Shown here: positions 1 to 8,600 of the stretch, in pieces
Position numbering within the stretch: the stretch's first letter is position 1
How the letters are laid out: every line of letters begins with the position of its first letter
DNA from: Neomoorella carbonis
GTDB taxonomy: Bacteria; Bacillota; DSM-521; Neomoorellales; Neomoorellaceae
Length of the DNA stretch: 64,000 nt
Assembly: GCF_045278715.1 (NCBI RefSeq)
Contig: NZ_CP136420.1
Span: 372,001-436,000, forward strand
Direction: 5' to 3'
Notes under the pieces: model-generated
The model's database searches: none
What the model was told of the DNA's origin: nothing
Seen by the model: only the letters and a program-made list of their open reading frames with translations
Translations under genes and position numbers: made by a program

Positions 1-307
1 AGATATATTTGGCTAAATATGTTTTATTATAGTTCTATATGGGGCGGCAAAAGGAACAAATGGCTTCAAAGCCTTGTGGCCCAGGGTTTTTAGGCAATAG
101 TGCCATGTATTAATAGAGGGGTAATTAGCAGCGGCATGATTTTTATCTATTTAAAAACTGCTGCTTTTTAGTTTACAAAACGCCTCGAAAAAAGTTCAAA
201 GACCGAAATCTATTGCGGCTCAAGGCCTTCAAGGTTTGCCGCCCATTTTGGTTAGGAGGTAAAAACAGCGGTATGATAAGCCGCTTAAAAAGAGGGAGGT
301 AACGCTT
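1..307. other. Leading AT-rich intergenic region
   Basis: No gene with convincing coding features was seen. Two similar short stretches occur: AGCGGCATGATTTT near 131 and AGCGGTATGATAA near 268. A nine-codon ORF (ATG at 273, stop overlapping the GGGAGGTAA at 294-302) lies just ahead of the next gene, so a leader peptide is possible but unproven. Confidence 0.4.
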
Positions 308-805
308 ATGGAGCAAAGGGTAGCCAAAAAGGTGATTTTGGAAATCGATCCTAACAATGATATTGTTAAAGGGCAGTTGTTATCTTCTGATACAGGAGAA
401 GTAGTTACAACAGAGCTAGGGGAAATTTTAGAATTTATCTATACGGATTGCGGCGGTGTTGACATTATAGAAATGTATGAAGAGGAACAGTTGAAAAAAG
501 CACAACGAGAAATGGCACAAAAGGAATATGAGTTTGATAAGTTCCTCAAGGGAATATATCAGGAGGCATTTGAGCAATCAAATCTTATGCCAGGGGCTGG
601 TATAAAGGCTATAATAGCATTACCGATTGCAAAGCTACTGTCAGATATAAAAGAAATAGAAAATCCAAACAAAATAACAAAATGGATCCGGGATAAAATT
701 ATACCGCCGGCCCGGGATATGTTGGTAGCTTTTCTTTTCGGTAAGGAAAATGCCAAAGAGATCGACCGACTTATAGAAGAAGCAAGAAAAAAGTATCTAT
801 CATAG
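308..805 (+). CDS. Hypothetical protein, 165 aa, helicase neighbour
   Basis: I do not recognise this family. The start has a strong ribosome site (GGGAGG, 294-299) seven bases upstream. The N-terminal ~60 residues look like mixed beta/alpha and are acidic. Residues ~60-90 are charged and helical (many K/E/Q), and the C-terminal half is helical with a short hydrophobic stretch around residues 95-110 (AGIKAIIALPIAK). No signal peptide or catalytic motif is evident. The gene is AT-rich like the helicase 205 bases downstream on the same strand, so the two may have arrived together. A partner role for the helicase is only inference from adjacency. Confidence 0.7.
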   Translation: MEQRVAKKVILEIDPNNDIVKGQLLSSDTGEVVTTELGEILEFIYTDCGGVDIIEMYEEEQLKKAQREMAQKEYEFDKFLKGIYQEAFEQSNLMPGAGIKAIIALPIAKLLSDIKEIENPNKITKWIRDKIIPPARDMLVAFLFGKENAKEIDRLIEEARKKYLS

Positions 806-1010
806 GACATATATTCCCCTACGGCAGGCAAGAATTGCAATTCTTTTTCTCTAATTACAGGAAACGTACGAATGTTTGTAGATTTGTAGAATAACACGTT
901 AATAATGGCATATCTTGCTAGCATTATATGCGGGAAGTGCAGTGATAAAGCCAGGAACGGCTGAACCAAATCGCTACTTTAAAAAACTCTTTTTGATTGG
1001 GGGCAAATAA

Positions 1011-3557
1011 ATGCTACTCTTAGAAAATTATATTGAAGACTTTAACCGTGCTCTCGATTTAGAGATAAAATATCAAAAAGAAACAGGAGGTCGTCTCTAT
1101 ATTATTCAAGAAGGTATGCTTCTTGATGGGGACAACTTTATTTATCGCTTTGTTATAGATCAAGAAGTCAGCTTACCTGATGGCACTCCAGTGCGAGTTA
1201 AAATTGGTGAAAAAGAAGTTACAGGGCACGTTATTTCTTTAGAAGGCTTCGATTTAATACTTACGCTAGATCAGTATCTTGGTGTTCAGGTACAAGAGGC
1301 TCACCTTTTTTGTGAGCCGTGGGGTTTATTAGAAGCCCTCCAAGAAAGATTAAAGGAAATATACAAAAAAAATGCTTCTCTAGTTGCTGCTGTGTTAACA
1401 GGTACCCCAGTAATGATTAAAAACCTAAAACCAATTAAAAGAAATCAGCATGGTAATAACTCTGATGTATGCAGTTTTGTCTTAAATAATGCAGTGGCTT
1501 TCATATGGGGTCCACCTGGTACCGGGAAGACGGAAACCCTGGCCCGTATTACTAACGAATTGCTTTCAAAAAAAGAATGCGTTCTTATTTTGTCACATAG
1601 TAATGTTGCTGTTGATGAAGCTGTAGCTAGAATAGCAAGTGTTGCCTTAACTTATAGAGAAGGGGATATTGTTCGGTATGGTTTTGCCCAACCTACCTTT
1701 TTGGCAAAACATCGTGACCTCACTTCATTTTACCTTGCAGCAAAAAAGCGACCGGAACTTCTGCATCGCTATGAACAGCTAAGGGCAGAGCGTGAAAAGC
1801 TTAAAAAAAGTGGTCCCAAGGAAGAACTTGCCAGGGTTGAGAAAGAGCTTAGTAATTGCCGCCAGGAAATTCGTGCTTTGGAGGGACTGGTTATAGGAGC
1901 CGCAAAGGCAGTTGGTACTACGTTGTCAAAATCAGTTGTTGATGAGGCAGTCTTCCGCTCACGGTGGGATACAGTAATCGTCGACGAGGTAAGCATGGCA
2001 TACATACCCCATGTTATCTTTGCGGCTAGTTTGGCGGATAGACGTATTGTACTTGTAGGTGATTTCCGACAGCTTGCTCCTATAGCAATGGCTACAGAAC
2101 CATTAGTAGACAAATGGTTGAAGCGTGACATATTTGAGAAAGCAGGTATAGTTGAAGCCGTAGATAACGGAAAGGATCACCCATGCCTGGCTAGCTTAAC
2201 TATACAACACCGCATGCATCCCCGGATTGCGGGTTTTCCTAGTATACGATTTTACGGTGGACGGCTTGATAATGCGCCAGATGTAGCGAATAATGTAGAT
2301 TCTATTGTAAACGATGAGCCCTTTCCCGGAGAACCTCTTATAATGTTTGATCTCTCTGGGCTTGATATTGGAAGTAGTATTCAACCAGATCATTCAAGAT
2401 TTAATTTGATTTCGGCTTTTGCGTCAATAAGCCTAGCATCTAATTCTGGGAAAAGTAATGTTGCCATTATAACACCATATGTAGCCCAGGGACGGCTGCT
2501 CAGAGCCTTGATTAGCGATTTGTTTCCGTTTAAGGGGGGTAACACCACTCCCAAATGTCGGGCTTCAACTGTACATAAGTTTCAAGGATCCCAAAGCGAT
2601 TTGGTAATCTTTGATACAGTAGACAGTAGTGGAAGGCCAGGTACACTTGTCTCAAGTATTAATGAAAGTTCTCGTCTTATCAATGTAGCTGTAACAAGGG
2701 CTAGGGGTAAGTTTATTTTAGTTTGTAAACGGTCGTACTTAGAAGATAGTGTTAGTAAAAATATGCCAATCAGTTGGTTAATCCAATACACTAAAGAAAA
2801 AGGGAAACACTATCGTTTGTTAAATGCTCTTAATTTGGATTTAACAAGGCAATCTACTAATAATCATCTTATTTGGTTAGAAAATGAAAAAGAGGTCAGG
2901 TCAAAACTAAAAGAAGAAATTAAAAATGCAAAGAAAATAATGGGGGAATTTAGAAGCGATTGGTTGGCAAGTGAAATCGGTCAAGCGATATTAGAAGAAT
3001 TAGTTAAACCTGATAAGAATGTAGTGATAAGATGTAATAGCGCCTCCCCATTAAAAGGAACTTTCTTGGAAGAAAATATTATAATCAAAAATTTTATTCC
3101 ATATTCTGCTGTTTTATTAATTGATAATAAGGTAATTTGGTGTGGTGCGCAGGTAAGAGGAGAGAATAGGTATCTATGGGTAAGATATTCAGGGCCAAAA
3201 GGCGTCCTAAGTATATCAGGACTATTAGACTTAGAACTCAAATCAAATGGTGGGAAGGTTGTTGGACTACGAGATTTTGTAAAAAACAGATGCAAGTGTC
3301 CCTCGTGCGGAAAACCTATGATTGCACGATTAAGTAAGAAAGGAAAAGTATTTTTGGGCTGCACAACTTATCCATCATGTGATGGTATAAGGTGGTTGGA
3401 AATTGATATTGCTAATGAATATCTTTCATTTATTGAGGCTTATTGTCCTAAATGTGGCGGAAAACTAATAGCTAAAAAAGGGAGAAATGGATTATTTGTA
3501 GGTTGTAGTAATTTCCCCGAATGCAAAACGACATTTGATCTACAAAATTATCTTTAG
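1011..3557 (+). CDS. SF1 (COG1112/Upf1-like) helicase with degenerate PLD-like segment and two C-terminal zinc ribbons
   Basis: Probable ATP-dependent RNA/DNA helicase of the Dna2/Nam7 class, 848 aa. Visible motifs in order: a beta-rich N-terminal barrel (~1-120), Walker A GPPGTGKT (~167), Walker B VIVDEVS (~325), GDFRQLAP (~350), QHRMHP (~400), HKFQGSQSD (~521) and VAVTRAR (~557). Residues ~620-755 resemble one half of a phospholipase-D fold: AVLLIDNKVIWCGA aligns with the strand that follows the HxK motif, but the His and Lys are absent, so it is probably not a nuclease as it stands. Two topoisomerase-type C4 zinc ribbons close the protein (CPSCG ~763, CPKCG ~813). Helicase plus PLD recalls type II Mokosh anti-phage proteins; that link is inference. 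AT-rich compared with the flanking core genes. Confidence 0.85.
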   Translation: MLLLENYIEDFNRALDLEIKYQKETGGRLYIIQEGMLLDGDNFIYRFVIDQEVSLPDGTPVRVKIGEKEVTGHVISLEGFDLILTLDQYLGVQVQEAHLFCEPWGLLEALQERLKEIYKKNASLVAAVLTGTPVMIKNLKPIKRNQHGNNSDVCSFVLNNAVAFIWGPPGTGKTETLARITNELLSKKECVLILSHSNVAVDEAVARIASVALTYREGDIVRYGFAQPTFLAKHRDLTSFYLAAKKRPELLHRYEQLRAEREKLKKSGPKEELARVEKELSNCRQEIRALEGLVIGAAKAVGTTLSKSVVDEAVFRSRWDTVIVDEVSMAYIPHVIFAASLADRRIVLVGDFRQLAPIAMATEPLVDKWLKRDIFEKAGIVEAVDNGKDHPCLASLTIQHRMHPRIAGFPSIRFYGGRLDNAPDVANNVDSIVNDEPFPGEPLIMFDLSGLDIGSSIQPDHSRFNLISAFASISLASNSGKSNVAIITPYVAQGRLLRALISDLFPFKGGNTTPKCRASTVHKFQGSQSDLVIFDTVDSSGRPGTLVSSINESSRLINVAVTRARGKFILVCKRSYLEDSVSKNMPISWLIQYTKEKGKHYRLLNALNLDLTRQSTNNHLIWLENEKEVRSKLKEEIKNAKKIMGEFRSDWLASEIGQAILEELVKPDKNVVIRCNSASPLKGTFLEENIIIKNFIPYSAVLLIDNKVIWCGAQVRGENRYLWVRYSGPKGVLSISGLLDLELKSNGGKVVGLRDFVKNRCKCPSCGKPMIARLSKKGKVFLGCTTYPSCDGIRWLEIDIANEYLSFIEAYCPKCGGKLIAKKGRNGLFVGCSNFPECKTTFDLQNYL

Positions 3558-3757
3558 GCCTTTAAGACAACACTAAATTCAGGCGTGAGCTAACGCTATA
3601 TGATAATCAATTAGTGCTGGGGAGTTTATCTGGGCGCCTGCGGCGCCCAGGCCCCTCCGCCCGCGCGGCTTCGCCGGCCTCCGCTCGGCCGGGCCTGCGG
3701 CCCGGCCCCAGCTCCGGCCCGCTCTGCTTCGCGCTGGCTCCGGGGCAAAAGATATAC

Positions 3758-3820
3758 GCCCACTCCCTCCGCGGCCCTGCGGGCCGCTCCGGGAGAGGGC
3801 GCTGGTAGCTACCTATAGCC
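3758..3820 (+). repeat. GC-rich palindromic repeat, copy 1
   Basis: About 63 bases that recur near 10608-10670 with only a few differences. Inside is a nested hairpin: CTCCC (3764-3768) pairs with GGGAG (3790-3794), and GCGGCCC pairs with GGGCCGC around a TGC loop. The form suggests a REP/MITE-like element rather than coding sequence. Confidence 0.75.
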
Positions 3821-3860
3821 CGTTAATTGTGGTAAGGGCATAACGCCCGTTTTTTTGGCC

Positions 3861-3928
3861 GCGGGCGCCACCCGGCCTTCCGGCCGTCAGCCGTCGGCCG
3901 GATCTCGCCACGTGTCCGGCGGCGTGAC
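3861..3928 (+). repeat. Direct repeat flanking the MNT/HEPN pair, left copy
   Basis: About 68 bases starting GCGGGCGCCACCCGGCCTTC and ending GGCGGCGTG. A near-identical copy in the same orientation starts at 5048, immediately after the toxin gene. The two copies bracket the 1.1-kb toxin-antitoxin unit. Confidence 0.8.
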
Positions 3929-4083
3929 CGTCTTCCAAGGCGAAGACCTTTCCCGGGCGGCTTCTTTGTAGATCCCTGTTTCCTTATGGTTCATATACTC
4001 GCTTAAAATGGACAGTTCTGGCTACCGCTGATGAGTTTACTGGCTCAAGCGATGGAAAATAACTCCATAATATAATTAACCTG

Positions 4084-4092
4084 TGGTATACT
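4084..4092 (+). promoter_or_regulatory. Extended -10 promoter for the MNT/HEPN operon
   Basis: TGGTATACT gives a TG-n plus -10 hexamer 77 bases before the mntA-like start. The -35 region is weak, which is normal for extended -10 promoters. Confidence 0.5.
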
Positions 4093-4168
4093 TAAATTAC
4101 TAGAATTGCGGGAAAGAGAATGAGGGACGAGGCTATATAAAGCTGTTTTAGAGGAGGGTTACTAAAAT

Positions 4169-4552
4169 ATGGGTACCCAAACTGACGAACTGGCTGCTTA
4201 TTACGCTAAGAAATACCCTTTGACTTTTACCGACGATTATTCAAAAACTGACCCCTTCCTAACCGAGCTTTATAGGGAAGCTTGGCAGGTTGCTGCCCGA
4301 GCTGCGGCCATCTTAAAAGAGCGATATGGTGCCCAAAAAGTGGTGGCCTTCGGCTCTTTGGTTGATCGATCCCGCTTTTCGCGCTGGTCCGATGTTGACC
4401 TGGCGGCGTGGGGCATCCCGGACGACCGGTTCTACGCCGCAGTGGGGGCGGTGACGGGTCTTAGTGAAAAGTTTAAAGTTGACCTGGTTGACCCGGAAGA
4501 CTGCCGCGCATCTTTACGCAGGGCTATAGAAAGCGAAGGGGTCGAGCTATGA
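4169..4552 (+). CDS. mntA: MntA-like nucleotidyltransferase antitoxin
   Basis: Minimal nucleotidyltransferase of the MNT family, 127 aa, partner of a HEPN toxin. The catalytic signature is clear: GSLVDRSRFSRWSDVDLA at ~64-81 fits GS-x(n)-SDxD with the two metal-binding aspartates. In characterised MntA/HepT pairs the antitoxin AMPylates a tyrosine of the toxin. The start has GAGGAGGG about 10 bases upstream. Its last four bases (ATGA) overlap the start of the toxin gene, so the two are translationally coupled. The N-terminal ~50 residues extend beyond the usual minimal domain. Confidence 0.88.
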   Translation: MGTQTDELAAYYAKKYPLTFTDDYSKTDPFLTELYREAWQVAARAAAILKERYGAQKVVAFGSLVDRSRFSRWSDVDLAAWGIPDDRFYAAVGAVTGLSEKFKVDLVDPEDCRASLRRAIESEGVEL

Positions 4553-5034
4553 AAAAGAAGTACCTTGCCCTGGTCGGCCGCATCCGAGAGGAGCTCGCTG
4601 AAATCCAGCAGGCCGTCGACCGCGCCCGAACCGGATGGGAACGCTATCAACTTACAGGCGATGATTTTTACCTTGACAGCGTAGCTTTTAATCTTCACAG
4701 CTTTTATACGGGGCTGGAGAGGATTTTTGAACTAGTTGCCATCAATCTGGAGCAAAGTAAGCCGGAGGGGCAAAACTGGCATCAGGAGCTCTTGCACCAG
4801 ATGGCGGTTGAGATTGAACTGATACGTCCCCCTGTCATCTCCAGGGAAACCAGGATCAGCCTGGATGAATACAGGGGCTTCCGTCACGTTGTGCGCAATA
4901 TATATACCTTCCGTCTTTCTCCTGCCCGCATAAAGCCTTTACTGTATAACCTTGCGGAAGTTTGGGAGCGCACAAGAAGGGAACTCGAAAGGTTTCTTTT
5001 TTTCATTGAAGCAAGGGTTAACGAAAAGCAATAA
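4549..5034 (+). CDS. hepT: HepT-like HEPN ribonuclease toxin
   Basis: All-helical HEPN-family protein, 161 aa, the probable RNase toxin of the MNT/HEPN pair. The conserved segment FRHVVRNIYTF (~125-135) holds the Arg, His and the Tyr that MntA-type antitoxins modify (RN-x-Y part of the motif). Overlap with mntA by ATGA fixes the start. The repeat copy at 5048 begins 13 bases after the stop, so the toxin-antitoxin pair and the flanking repeats look like one mobile or inserted unit. Confidence 0.85.
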   Translation: MKKKYLALVGRIREELAEIQQAVDRARTGWERYQLTGDDFYLDSVAFNLHSFYTGLERIFELVAINLEQSKPEGQNWHQELLHQMAVEIELIRPPVISRETRISLDEYRGFRHVVRNIYTFRLSPARIKPLLYNLAEVWERTRRELERFLFFIEARVNEKQ

Positions 5035-5047
5035 AGGCCCTCTTTGT

Positions 5048-5116
5048 TGTGGGCGCCACCCGGCCTTCCTGCCGTCAGCCGTCGGCCGGGATCCGCCAGG
5101 TGACCGGCGGCGTGGC
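5048..5116 (+). repeat. Direct repeat flanking the MNT/HEPN pair, right copy
   Basis: Matches 3861-3928 over almost all its length with scattered substitutions (same GGGCGCCACCCGGCCTTC start, same GCCGTCAGCCGTCGGCCGG core, same GGCGGCGTG end). 5117-5303 after it holds no gene I can support. Confidence 0.8.
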
Positions 5117-5303
5117 AGTTAGCCACGGCCACCAGTCACGTGGCGGCAATTTTTATTGCTTATCAGAGGAAACATATACAGCGCCTTCAGTTGGTGCCCA
5201 ATTGGCGCCGGATGGGTTGAGATGGTGCCGGATTGGAGAGTCTTTAATGAGCGAAAAGCCCTGATAAACCCGGATTTGAAAGCACTAGTGAGATATTATG
5301 GAC

Positions 5304-5361
5304 GGGTTGCCTGGGACTCACATTCAAGAGGTCGCAGGTTCAATCCCTGCCGTGCCCACCA
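5304..5361 (+). pseudogene. Decayed tRNA 3' part, tRNA-Val(CAC)-like
   Basis: A perfect T arm (GCAGG, loop TTCAATC, CCTGC; 5334-5350), variable bases AGGTC, the 3' acceptor strand CGTGCCC and an encoded ACCA end at 5361. The loop CTCACAT before TCAAG would give anticodon CAC (valine). The 5' anticodon strand is disrupted, apparently by a few extra bases, and no D arm or GGGCACG 5' acceptor strand was found upstream. It is therefore a remnant, not a working tRNA. Such 3' ends are typical scars of integration at tRNA genes; no integrase is visible in the window. Confidence 0.65.
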
Positions 5362-5370
5362 GGTATAGTA

Positions 5371-5400
5371 AGGCCTCCCGGGACCGGGAGGCCTCTAAAT
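5371..5400 (+). terminator. Hairpin terminator after the tRNA remnant
   Basis: AGGCCTCCCGG / CCGGGAGGCCT, an 11-bp perfect stem with a two-base loop, followed by a short AT stretch. It is probably the original terminator of the lost tRNA gene. 5401-5642 beyond it holds a small AACCCC/GGGGTT hairpin near 5549 and no supported gene. Confidence 0.6.
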
Positions 5401-5642
5401 TTGCCAGCTTACGGCATTTTGACAGCAAAAACAGGTAAAGTTCGAATTCCTGGAGATGCCTGCGCTGGTAGGTACTTATTCCCTTTCTTAGTTTTAACAG
5501 GCCACCCAGGGATAGCGTCCATACCGAAAAAGGTGGGAATGTTCCCCAACCCCTCCGGGGTTACGGACGGCAGCTCCCGTGAAAATAGTTCTCCTTTAGA
5601 CTGTATCTTAACATTATAAATAGCTACACCTCTTTACCGTGG

Positions 5643-8600
5643 TTATACCGATTCCACCTTTTTGCTTGCCTCCCACTCACACCGCAACTGAGTTGCGTTA
5701 TTGATAATTTCTTCTATTAGCTCGCCTCGTACATTACTCGAGCTTCCTTCGGAAAGGTATCCCTCTGGCTCTATACCATGTGACCGAAGTTGTTCGAAGA
5801 CTCGCTCCATAGTCCGATCCGGTTCTTGATAAAATTCACTCCCGCGGATGCGAATGAATTTCCAACCCAAGCGCTCCAGGACAGCTTGACGGGCTAGATC
5901 CTCCGGTAACTTTTCCAACGGATGCCACCGATCTCCGTCACATTCAATGGCTACCCGCTGACCAGATCCTTCCACAACCAGATCTATAACATAGTAACCG
6001 ACCGGCCATTGGGCATATGTGCGGTAACCGGCTGCCACCAACCGTTGTAACACTTCACGCTCGAATGGAGATTGAGTACGGGCACTTTCATTTATAAGGG
6101 CACGTGTAGCTGCTTCTGGATCTAAAGCATACTCGATCAGCCGACGACGAAGATCTCCGGGTTTCAAATCCACATGTGGGTCAAGGGAATACACTACCCA
6201 CATTTGATCCTTTGCTCTGCTGGCTGCTACGTTGAACCGCTGCCGGAACCGATCATCTTCTCGCTTAGGCAGTGGGGTTCCAGTAGGAGCGTCCACAAGT
6301 GAAAGAAATACCACTTCCCGCTCGTCTCCCTGAAATTGAGCTGCAGTGCCACAGAGGATGCGGCGCTTTTTGTACTCTCGTTCAGGTAAGTATTGACGTA
6401 GCAAAGAATCTATAAACCGTGCTTGCTCCTCGCCAACCAGAGAGATGACACCAAACGTCTTTCCTTCGTAGGCCGGGTGTTGTACGGCCGCTACGAGTAA
6501 CGAAACCAACTCCAGGGCTTCTTTTCGATTTACCCTGTTTTCTACATACGCTTCTTTCACCCGGTAAGGTACCACATGAGGCTTAAGCACTACATTGCTG
6601 GACTCTCTTAAGGGTTTGATTCGTCCGTTGTAGCAAAGGAGGTTGCTGAACTGGATAATCTCCGGCACACACCGGAAGTGTTCCACTAGCATAATGGCAC
6701 CACCAAAGGACTCCCGGGCGATGTCGTATATGGAACGTCTACCATCGTAAAGTATGGCGTTAGGTATGTCACGCAGGTACTCGGTAATAATGGCCTCTAT
6801 CCGCTCCAGCTCTTGTCCGACCCCTTCAGGGCTCACCTGCTCGTGGTCGCCTACTACTACAGCGCGATCGGCTAAATAGAGGGCCACAAGGGCCAGAGCA
6901 TCACACTGGCTAGCTTCATCAATGATCACAACATCGAATCGAGTGGTGCGGGGATTAAACTGTTCGACAACACGAGCAAGCGGCATAATCCAGACCGGCA
7001 CCGCTTCACGGGCACGACTGAGTTGGCGTGCAGCCTCTGCGCGCAATTCGATAGCTCGCTTGCCCGTCCCCTTTCCCAGTCGCCTTATAATATTAAGCCA
7101 CCCTACTAGCGCCTGTTGCTGGCTAAGAGTTGTGCGCCGTAACTGTGCTGCCCAAGCTCGGTACTTGATCAGTTCAGCTGTCACCTGGCGCAGCGTATCC
7201 ATTCGCTTTCTCAGGTGCTCCTGTAACTCTGGTACTGATAGCGAAGCGCGTCTTGCCAGCTCATCATGGAGTTGCCGCCACCGCCAGGCACCCATAGGAT
7301 CTCCTGGTAGTTTAGCCTGGCCATGCACGCCCTGCCGACTACGGATGGCCGCCGCCCAACCAGGAGCAACCCGTTCCAGACGTGCTAAAAGTTCTTGACG
7401 ACGCTGGAGATGGGCTTGCCGCCGATAAAGATCGGTGAGCCGCGTGTATAATGCACAATAGGTTTCTACGTCACGGTGTTGTACAGCTCCATATAGTTGC
7501 TCAGTTATCACACTCTGCTTTCGTCCCCGTAATGCCTCCAACCGCCTCGCAAACTCTTCCAGCTTGGTACGGGCATTAGACTGACGGATAAGCTGGGCCC
7601 TGGCCTCCAGAATTGGCGGTAGTTGCTCCATGAGAGCACTCCCTAAAACACGCAATTCGCCGAAGGGCGAAGGATCAGGAGGTTGTTGCCGGCGAAAGGC
7701 TTCCCATCGAAAACCGTGTCGCTGTAAGGTTTCTACTAGGGGCAGGAGGGCACGGTCGTTAAGTTCCAGCCAGTGCCGGAAACGGGGTGCGTACTGTGCC
7801 ACAGCACGCTCCGGCTCCTCACCCAAATAGTCAGGAGACGGGCCTCCACGACGGGTAATCAGATACTCCCAACGTGCCAATAGTTCGTTGCGTAGCTGTG
7901 CCAGTCCAGCAGCCGCAGCCAAAGCGCGGAAGTGTTCGGCTAACCTGGGTTGCCCTGAAGCTACACTAGTACTTTGCACAAATCTCCGCCAAGCCGGGCG
8001 TAAAAGAAGGGAAAGTCCCCTAATGCTTCCACCGCGACGTTCTGCTTCTGCTGCCAACTCTACAGCTAGGCGTTCTTGTTCGTCAAGGGGAATATTAGGT
8101 GCTAACTGTGGACGGTGAAGAATGCACAACTCGTGGAATTCGGCAGCCTGTCGGTCAACGCGTCCAGTCAAATCCAGTAAGTGTTGCCAGGGTGCACAAT
8201 GAGCTTCTCCTTTAAATCCTGATTCAGCTGCGGCAAGTTCCCAAAGTTCGGCTTGCAGTAACTGTTTTCCAACCGCTTTTGCTTCCCGTGCGAGAGCCTC
8301 GAGAGTTTCTGCCGACTCCTCAAATTCTAAACCAGACTCCCAAAGTTCTGAAGGGACAGCCTCTACCGGGCGGGCAAGTATAGCAGCCAATTCAGCAAAT
8401 TGCTCCGGCACTAGAAGGTTCTCAGGTGCAGGTAGGCCAAGAACCATTTCCTGCTCATCCTCAGGTGTTACGGTGGCATTGGTCTGATAGAGTTCAGCCA
8501 ATTCTGTTATAGAGAGAGGTAATGGGTGTCCTGGTTCTACAGGTTCTGGAATCCAATCGTGGTGTCCTTTCCCTTCAGCAACTAACCGTCCTGCTTTGGA

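Larger units (their letters stand above)
3558..4168. other. Gene-free GC-rich repeat region
   Basis: No supported gene. From about 3618 to 3800 the sequence is extremely GC-rich and full of short palindromes. It abuts an AT-rich helicase gene, so the composition changes abruptly. It holds two repeat families described separately (3758-3820 and 3861-3928) and the promoter of the downstream toxin-antitoxin pair. Confidence 0.7.

Noticed and set aside
3614..3808. GC-rich open frame rich in Arg, Pro, Ala and Gly
   Set aside because: Low-complexity translation of the palindromic repeat region; no ribosome site and the same DNA recurs at 10.6 kb in another frame.
5401..5619. 72-codon frame after the tRNA remnant
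   Set aside because: No ribosome site, unusual composition and overlap with small hairpins.
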